A stretch of DNA of 10,600 nucleotides from an uncultured Bacilli bacterium (lineage in GTDB: Bacteria > Bacillota_I > Bacilli_A > RF39 > UBA660). The stretch's first letter is position 1. The number at the start of each line of letters is the position of its first letter. Position numbers and translations under genes: made by a program. The stretch is from the NCBI GenBank assembly GCA_947628635.1, contig CANRAX010000036.1:1-10600 (forward strand), given 5' to 3'. Positions 6,590 to 10,600 of this stretch are shown piece after piece. Below the pieces are notes generated by a model. That model searched no databases. It had not been told where the DNA came from and saw nothing but the letters and a program-made list of their open reading frames with translations.

Positions 6590-6590
6590 G

Positions 6591-8174
6591 TTATTTTTGC
6601 ATAATATACTCTTCATATGGGATACTTCTATCAATAATCTTTCCTTCACTAGTAATTTCTATCACTCTATTACAAACTGTATTATTTAATTCATAATCTC
6701 GTGATGTAAAAAGAATTTCACCTTGAAAATTCACAAGACCTTTATTTAGTGAAGTAATACTTTCCAAATCCAAATGATTAGTTGGCTCATCTAATATTAA
6801 AAAATTAGGCTCTTCTAACATTATTTTTGATAACATACAACGAGCTTTTTCACCACCAGATAAAACATTTACTTTCTTAAAAACATCTTCTTTAGTAAAA
6901 AGCATTCTTCCCAAGAAACCACGTAATAAAGTTTCATTTTTTATATCATAAAAACTACCAATCCACTCCATAATATTTTTATCAGTATCAAAGTATTTCG
7001 TATTATCTTGGGGAAGATAGCCATAATTGATTGTCTTGCCCCACTCGATTGTTCCTTTATCATATTTTTCACAACCAGCTAAAATATTAAAAAGAAGTGT
7101 TTTTATCATATCATCTTGAGCAATAATTGCTACTTTATCACCTTTTAGTATTGTAAATGATATTTTATCTAAAACTTTTTTACCATCTACTATTTTAGTT
7201 AAATTTTCTACTTTTAATATTTCTTTTCCAGCAGGTTTTTCTATTTTAAAATCTATAAAAGGATACTTTCTAGAAGAGGGAACTATCTCGTCCAATTGAA
7301 TTTTTTCTAACATTTTTTTACGGGAAGTAGCTTGCCTACTTTTAGAAGCATTGGCTGAAAAGCGAGCTATAAATGATTGAAGTTCTTTTATTTTTTCTTC
7401 TTTCTTTTTATTAGATTCTCTCATTTGTTTTTGTAAAAGTTCACTTGATTCATACCAAAAATCATAATTTCCAATGTAAAGTTTAATTTTACCATAATCT
7501 ATATCAGCAATATGGGTGCAAACTTTATTTAAAAAATGTCTATCATGGGAAACAACAATAACCGTATTGTTAAAATTAATTAAAAATTCTTCCAACCAGC
7601 GAATTGCTTCCAAATCTAAGGAATTAGTTGGCTCATCTAAAAGTAATATATCAGGATTACCAAAAAGAGCTTGAGCAAGCAATACTTTAACTCTCTCTTT
7701 AACTGGTAATTCTTTCATTTCTAAATAATGATGTTCTACTGGAATACCTAAATTACTAAGTAAAGAGCCTGCATCAGCCTCAGCATTCCAGCCATCTAAA
7801 TCCATAAATTCTGCTTCTAAATTGGCCAGCTTCATACCATCTTCATCGCTAAATTCAGTTTGCTCATACATTTTATTTTTCTCTTCCATTATTTGATAAA
7901 GTTTAGTATTACCCATAATAACAACATCTAAAACACGTTTGTCATCATATTCATAATGATCTTGTTTTAAAATAGACAAACGCTCATTTTTATCAATAAT
8001 AATCTCACCTGTTGTGGTTTCTAATTCACCACTTAATAATTTTAAAAAAGTTGACTTTCCTGATCCGTTAGCGCCAATGAGTCCATAGCAGTTACCACTT
8101 GTAAATTTTATATTAACCTCTTCAAAAAGAGTTCTTTTACCAAATTTTAAACTTACATTATTTACTTGTATCAT
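6591..8174 (-). CDS. ykpA: ABC-F family ATPase, YkpA/YbiT type
   Basis: A 527-residue soluble protein with two ABC ATPase domains and no membrane segment, as expected for ABC-F proteins, which act on ribosomes rather than in transport. Domain 1 has Walker A 'GANGSGKST' (34-42), Q-loop Gln71, Walker B 'ILLLDEP' (176-182) and switch His210. The charged linker includes 'FIARFSANASKS' (268-279), typical of the YkpA/YbiT branch. Domain 2 has signature 'LSGGE' (438-442) and Walker B 'FLILDEP' (458-464), but its Walker A region reads 'IAQDDMIKTL' (351-360) and the switch His is replaced by Arg492 ('TSRDYE'). The domain 1 signature is 'LPVKE' (156-160). So one composite ATP site is intact and the other degenerate. 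It has GAGGTGATG before the ATG and its own promoter. TAA stop. A housekeeping ribosome factor is likelier than a resistance protein, but this cannot be settled here. Confidence 0.94.
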   Translation of the reverse strand: MIQVNNVSLKFGKRTLFEEVNIKFTSGNCYGLIGANGSGKSTFLKLLSGELETTTGEIIIDKNERLSILKQDHYEYDDKRVLDVVIMGNTKLYQIMEEKNKMYEQTEFSDEDGMKLANLEAEFMDLDGWNAEADAGSLLSNLGIPVEHHYLEMKELPVKERVKVLLAQALFGNPDILLLDEPTNSLDLEAIRWLEEFLINFNNTVIVVSHDRHFLNKVCTHIADIDYGKIKLYIGNYDFWYESSELLQKQMRESNKKKEEKIKELQSFIARFSANASKSRQATSRKKMLEKIQLDEIVPSSRKYPFIDFKIEKPAGKEILKVENLTKIVDGKKVLDKISFTILKGDKVAIIAQDDMIKTLLFNILAGCEKYDKGTIEWGKTINYGYLPQDNTKYFDTDKNIMEWIGSFYDIKNETLLRGFLGRMLFTKEDVFKKVNVLSGGEKARCMLSKIMLEEPNFLILDEPTNHLDLESITSLNKGLVNFQGEILFTSRDYELNNTVCNRVIEITSEGKIIDRSIPYEEYIMQK

Positions 8175-8212
8175 TTCATCACCTCAAGATTTTACTAAAA
8201 TTTTCACAACTT

Positions 8213-8241
8213 ATTTTAATACTTTGACGTGATAAAAGCAA
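8213..8241 (-). promoter_or_regulatory. Promoter for the ABC-F gene
   Basis: On the minus strand TTGCTT (8236-8241) and TAAAAT (8213-8218) are 17 bases apart. The leader would be about 30 bases and has no room for an attenuator of the kind found ahead of antibiotic-responsive ABC-F genes. The remaining gap up to 8342 is AT-rich, with no gene seen. Confidence 0.55.
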
Positions 8242-8342
8242 GTCTATTATGAATTAGGAAATTTTTTCACCATAAAAGTTTAAAAATATAAATTTACTTA
8301 ATAGTTAGTTTAAAATACTTATTTAAATAGCAAGCATAAACT

Positions 8343-8376
8343 AAAAAAAGCCAACTCACTTTAAGCTAGCCCTTTT
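8343..8376 (-). terminator. Intrinsic terminator of the kinase-like pair
   Basis: On the minus strand AAAAGGGCTAGCT (8364-8376) pairs along all 13 positions with AGTTGGCTTTTTT (8344-8356), counting four G-U wobbles, around the loop TAAAGTG. A run of seven T ends the structure. The TGA stop of the gene (8356-8358) straddles loop and stem. Confidence 0.7.
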
Positions 8377-9057
8377 AATTAAGTACTTTTCTAATGTATT
8401 TTCTGTAAAATCTCTGTCAATTATTTCAGTTATAGGAATACTTTTTCGTAAACTACCATAATAATCTTCTTTTAACTTATTACTACTTTGCATTTTATTC
8501 TTAGAATAAATAGAAATTAAAGGAAGTAAAAATCTTTCAATGATAAAAGTATTAAGTTCATCTAAGTTTATGGAAATAACAATATTTTCATCTGCACTTA
8601 AAAACTTAAATTTACCAACATCAATAAAATAGATACCGTTATTAAAAACAAAATTTCTTAAAAATAAATCAACTACTTTTATCTTTTTTTCTCCTAATAA
8701 AATAAAATCTTCTTGCAAAAATTTTATCTCCGAAATAAATTGTTTTTTATTTAAAGTTAATAAATTCTTTTCTCCTAAATCTTTTATATATGGTGAAACT
8801 GTACCAATTACAATATGTTTTTTATTAAAAATAGCATTTTCTGGGGTTATAATACGTTTTGTTTTTAATGACTTCATAGTCTCAATAAGTTCTTTTGTCA
8901 ATGGTTCTTTCAAATAAGGAAGACGATATAATTTATAGGCTTTTTCATCTATCAAATAGACATCAGATGTTGTTCCTTTAATCTTAGATATTTCTGAAGA
9001 ATATTTCATATTATAAGGATTTAATCTTATTTTTTTATCACCAACAAAGCATTGCAT
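8356..9057 (-). CDS. Divergent protein-kinase-fold protein, second of a tandem pair
   Basis: A 233-residue soluble protein, probably a paralogue of the gene just upstream. Numbered from the ATG at 9057, a degenerate glycine loop and beta-3 lysine are visible in 'GTTSDVYLIDEKAYKLY' (Lys42 the candidate). A catalytic-loop-like 'VVDLFLRNFVF' (Asp130, Asn135) is followed by 'YFIDVGKF' (Asp146), which looks like a DFG variant. No HRD His-Arg-Asp is present, so it may be an atypical kinase, a small-molecule phosphotransferase relative or a pseudokinase. I chose ATG 9057 over the in-frame GTG at 9066 because AGGAG (9066-9070) lies eight bases before this ATG and overlaps the GTG; the start 'MQCFVGDKK' then also matches 'MHIYIGEQE' of its neighbour. 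It begins eleven bases after the upstream stop. TGA stop. Confidence 0.78.
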   Translation of the reverse strand: MQCFVGDKKIRLNPYNMKYSSEISKIKGTTSDVYLIDEKAYKLYRLPYLKEPLTKELIETMKSLKTKRIITPENAIFNKKHIVIGTVSPYIKDLGEKNLLTLNKKQFISEIKFLQEDFILLGEKKIKVVDLFLRNFVFNNGIYFIDVGKFKFLSADENIVISINLDELNTFIIERFLLPLISIYSKNKMQSSNKLKEDYYGSLRKSIPITEIIDRDFTENTLEKYLIKRASLK

Positions 9058-9065
9058 AAATATCA

Positions 9066-9070
9066 CTCCT
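9066..9070 (-). promoter_or_regulatory. Ribosome binding site that decides the start at 9057
   Basis: AGGAG on the minus strand sits between the TAG stop of the upstream kinase-like gene (which it overlaps) and the ATG at 9057, with an eight-base spacer. It overlaps the alternative GTG at 9064-9066, which therefore has no usable site of its own. Confidence 0.75.
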
Positions 9071-9728
9071 AATGCGTTATCTTTTTAACAAACGCACCGA
9101 CTGTTTTTGAATCATCATTTTGAACCTCTTCGATAACGTCATAATTATAAGCAAACTCCGAAAGTTTTTGCTTTTTGTTTTTTGAAAGAGAAATTATATT
9201 AGCTAAAATTTCTTCACATATATATTGATTTAATTTAGCCTTATTTTCTTCTGATAATACTTCCAAAGTAGTATCATCAACTTTTAAGAAACTACCCGGA
9301 TCACAAATTAAGATGTGACCATCATAAATTGTATTGTCCATTATTAAATCAGCAATATCAATAAAATTTTCTGATAAAAGATTGGTATCTTCTAAAAGTT
9401 CAAATAAATCCATATGAAAATCAGCCAAAGATTTTTTAGCTAAAAATCTTAAAGAATATTTTTGTTTATAGTCGCTAGTATAACCATAGAAATCTTTTTC
9501 ATCATTATAAATAAACTCTTTTGGAAGTAAATAACTTGTCGTAGGTATTTTACTTAATATAGTAGCAGTTTCATAGTTTAGAAAAGCTTTACCAGGATAT
9601 GGTTTATATATTTTTAAAACTTCAGAACCAAAACGATAAACTTTAGCTTCACATCCCTCATCAAGATACATATAATCTAATTCCTCTTGAGTAAAAAAAT
9701 ATTCTTGTTCCCCGATGTAAATATGCAT
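9069..9728 (-). CDS. Divergent protein-kinase-fold protein, first of a tandem pair
   Basis: A 219-residue soluble protein with the N-terminal lobe signature of a protein-kinase-like fold: 'DEGCEAKVYRFGSEVLKIYK' (residues 23-42), a glycine-loop-like turn followed by the beta-3 lysine Lys39, with Glu53 a possible helix-C partner. Later 'IMDNTIYDGHILICDPGSF' carries Asp131-Asn132 and then Asp143-Pro-Gly, placed like the catalytic-loop Asn and the DFG Asp. The HRD motif is missing and the C-lobe is short (kinase domains usually exceed 250 residues), so activity is doubtful. It could instead bind nucleotide or act with its neighbour as a heterodimer. AAGGGG precedes the ATG, and a strong promoter lies at 9767-9795. 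It forms a two-gene operon with the gene ending at 8356. TAG stop. The fold call is from motifs by eye. Confidence 0.8.
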   Translation of the reverse strand: MHIYIGEQEYFFTQEELDYMYLDEGCEAKVYRFGSEVLKIYKPYPGKAFLNYETATILSKIPTTSYLLPKEFIYNDEKDFYGYTSDYKQKYSLRFLAKKSLADFHMDLFELLEDTNLLSENFIDIADLIMDNTIYDGHILICDPGSFLKVDDTTLEVLSEENKAKLNQYICEEILANIISLSKNKKQKLSEFAYNYDVIEEVQNDDSKTVGAFVKKITH

Positions 9729-9766
9729 TTTTATTACCCCTTCTTACGTGTTTCAAATATGTGCAT

Positions 9767-9795
9767 ATTATATCATAAAAACCCTGAAATAGCAA
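9767..9795 (-). promoter_or_regulatory. Promoter of the kinase-like operon
   Basis: On the minus strand TTGCTA (9790-9795) and a perfect TATAAT (9767-9772) are 17 bases apart. The -35 box is the same hexamer, with the same following TTT, as in the tRNA-Cys promoter. It starts right at the end of the T run of the upstream terminator, leaving about 30 bases of leader before the ATG at 9728. Confidence 0.75.
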
Positions 9796-9796
9796 C

Positions 9797-9817
9797 AAAA
9801 AAAAGCCCTTAGGCTTT
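9797..9817 (-). terminator. Intrinsic terminator of the CorB-like gene
   Basis: On the minus strand AAAGCC (9812-9817) pairs with GGCTTT (9802-9807) around the loop TAAG, followed by a run of T to 9797. The TAA stop codon of the gene lies in the loop. Confidence 0.85.
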
Positions 9818-10402
9818 ATAAAAATTGGAAACAAACTTAGCAAACTCATAGAGAATAATATCACTTTTATTTATAGCAAAACTTTTACCAATTGCCTTAC
9901 CACCTATCGTTAATGAAGAAACAATAGCAGTTACAACTAAACTTGTAAGTAAAAAATCAAAATGAAATTTACCTATTAAAATACTAGCAATAACGGTCGC
10001 ACAAGCACCAGAAACGACTCCACAAATATCACCTATTACATCACAACAAAAACTTGATACCTTCTCAGCATTCTTTTTAAATTTAACTGCTACATTAGCG
10101 CCCTTTACTTTTCTAGAATTCATAGAATGAAAAACAGCTTCATCTGAAGAAGTGACCGCAACTCCAACAATATCAAAAATTATTCCCAAAATAATAAAGA
10201 TAAAAGTAATTAAAATTCCCAAGATTAAACCAAGATTAGGAATAGCTGTTTGAGAAATGAAAGCCATAACCATTGATATTAAAAAAGTAATAATAACAAT
10301 CTTAACTATCCATTTAACATCGACATGTTCTTTTTTTATTTTTTCTTTTTTCTTAGTTTGAGCAATTAAATTACTTATCTCATTATTTTTCTTTTTAATC
10401 AT
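9809..10402 (-). CDS. Small multi-pass membrane protein, CorB/DUF21-like
   Basis: A 197-residue membrane protein. A highly charged N-terminal tail (about 1-28) is followed by hydrophobic segments at roughly 31-50, 57-80, 126-142 and 149-168 (numbered from the ATG at 10402), with a conserved-looking block between the second and third: 'DIVGVAVTSSDEAVFHSM', then 'KVSSFCCDVIGDICG'. I associate this block with small proteins labelled Mg2+/Co2+ transporter CorB-like, related to the DUF21/CNNM membrane domain but without the CBS and CorC domains; that assignment is from memory and moderate. Ion transport is therefore only a possibility. I chose ATG 10402 because GGTGAT lies just before it, whereas the in-frame ATG at 10417 has no binding site and sits only eight to ten bases from a TATAAT box. 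It is a single-gene unit. TAA stop in a terminator loop. Confidence 0.82.
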   Translation of the reverse strand: MIKKKNNEISNLIAQTKKKEKIKKEHVDVKWIVKIVIITFLISMVMAFISQTAIPNLGLILGILITFIFIILGIIFDIVGVAVTSSDEAVFHSMNSRKVKGANVAVKFKKNAEKVSSFCCDVIGDICGVVSGACATVIASILIGKFHFDFLLTSLVVTAIVSSLTIGGKAIGKSFAINKSDIILYEFAKFVSNFYKA

Positions 10403-10424
10403 TTTATCACCAACCATATAGTTT

Positions 10425-10453
10425 ATTATAACAAAAACAAATAAAAAGTAAAA
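10425..10453 (-). promoter_or_regulatory. Promoter for the CorB-like gene
   Basis: A perfect TATAAT lies at 10425-10430 on the minus strand. The -35 region is poor: TTTTAC at 17 bases or TTTACT at 16. Transcription would start near 10417, which argues against using the ATG there. Confidence 0.5.
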
Positions 10454-10466
10454 AGAAAATTACACG

Positions 10467-10493
10467 AAAAAAGTAGTACTAACGACTACTTTT
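10467..10493 (-). terminator. Intrinsic terminator of the gene at the right edge
   Basis: AAAAGTAGT (10485-10493 on the minus strand) pairs perfectly with ACTACTTTT (10469-10477) around a seven-base loop, with a run of six T to 10467. It begins seven bases after the TAA of the partial reading frame at 10500. Confidence 0.75.
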
Positions 10494-10499
10494 ACTTAC

Positions 10500-10600
10500 T
10501 TAATTAATTGCTTGGCTTTCAATATAGTAAACTTTGAGCCTTAGGTCAAGTAGGATTTCCCTAATCTTTACAATTTCGTTACCAAAATTGCGGTTCCCCT
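10500..10600 (-). CDS. Possible C-terminal fragment of a gene running off the right edge
   Basis: On the minus strand one frame is open from the window edge to a TAA at 10500, giving 32 residues that end 'LDLRLKVYYIESQAIN'. A good terminator follows directly, which supports a transcript ending here. The pattern 'RNFGNEIVKIREILLDLRLKV' is loosely like the C-terminal tail of cysteinyl-tRNA synthetase (a charged helix, 'IRdeLlelGi.leD'), but the match is too short to name. Codon use (AGG twice, CTA, CTT, CTC, CGC) is unlike the neighbouring genes. The strand also has small hairpins (CAATTT/AAATTG, TAGG/CCTA, GGCT/AGCC), so the 3' end of a structured RNA is an alternative. Confidence 0.35.
   Translation of the reverse strand, partial: GNRNFGNEIVKIREILLDLRLKVYYIESQAIN

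Noticed and set aside
8304..8332. TTGCTA at 8327-8332 as another promoter
   Set aside because: No acceptable -10 box lies 16-18 bases downstream, and the promoter at 8213-8241 is better.
8305..8344. Inverted repeat TTAGTTTA/TAAACTAA
   Set aside because: It is eight AT-rich pairs across a 24-base gap, expected by chance in such sequence; no clear link to the adjacent terminator.
8175..8355. Antibiotic-sensing attenuator leader ahead of the ABC-F gene
   Set aside because: The probable promoter leaves only about 30 leader bases, and no leader peptide or paired hairpins are seen.
9661..9864. Minus-strand open frame of 67 codons
   Set aside because: It overlaps the start of the kinase-like gene in another frame and crosses a clear terminator and promoter.
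1..10600. TGA read as Trp (Mycoplasma-type code)
   Set aside because: All genes are intact under the standard code with TGG for Trp, and one gene seems to end at TGA next to a terminator.
1..10600. CRISPR array, insertion sequence, prophage or integrase
   Set aside because: No regularly spaced repeats, transposase or integrase motifs, or flanking inverted repeats were seen; the tRNA end that would hold an attachment site is outside the window.

Overview
The window is strongly AT-rich, uses the standard bacterial code (every Trp seen is TGG and one gene appears to stop at TGA), and has strong AGGAGG-type ribosome binding sites, sigma-A-like promoters and tight gene packing. The best-matching protein, a YkpA/YbiT-type ABC-F ATPase, resembles those of Bacilli. 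Together these suggest a low-GC Bacillota bacterium, perhaps an uncultured, host-associated Bacilli-like lineage. The lineage is inference, not shown.

Layout. Left edge: the 5' part of a tRNA-Cys (minus) with its own promoter. Positions 141-2398 (minus): a cell-envelope-flavoured run of a membrane-anchored thioredoxin-like protein, a bacterial PH-domain-like protein and a large membrane-anchored beta-rich protein of unknown role. Positions 2513-5427 (plus): a tightly overlapping three-gene operon related to COG3580, COG3581 and COG1924, i.e. relatives of the 2-hydroxyacyl-CoA dehydratase component and its ATP-driven activator. Positions 5453-6490 (minus): a membrane-anchored, RCC1-like propeller candidate. 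Positions 6591-8174 (minus): the ABC-F ATPase. Positions 8356-9728 (minus): two divergent protein-kinase-fold proteins in tandem. Positions 9809-10402 (minus): a small multi-pass membrane protein resembling proteins labelled CorB-like. Right edge: a terminator and what may be the last 33 codons of another minus-strand gene.

How the genes work together. The clearest functional unit is the plus-strand operon. By family knowledge the COG1924 member is an Fe-S ATPase that pushes electrons at very low potential into a partner, and the two upstream genes are Cys-containing candidates for that partner. No true dehydratase substrate genes lie in the window. The first gene of this operon has no ATG/GTG/TTG near its ribosome binding site: reading frame, spacing and family N-terminus all point to ATA at 2513, and a start at the internal TTG (2963) would lose half the protein. 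The thioredoxin and PH genes form an operon that diverges from the activase operon, with -35 boxes that appear to overlap.

Other points of note: the ABC-F protein has one intact and one degenerate composite ATP site, the kinase pair keeps only traces of catalytic motifs, and the intrinsic terminators repeatedly overlap the stop codon of the gene they end. All family assignments are from motif recognition by eye; no database search was run.
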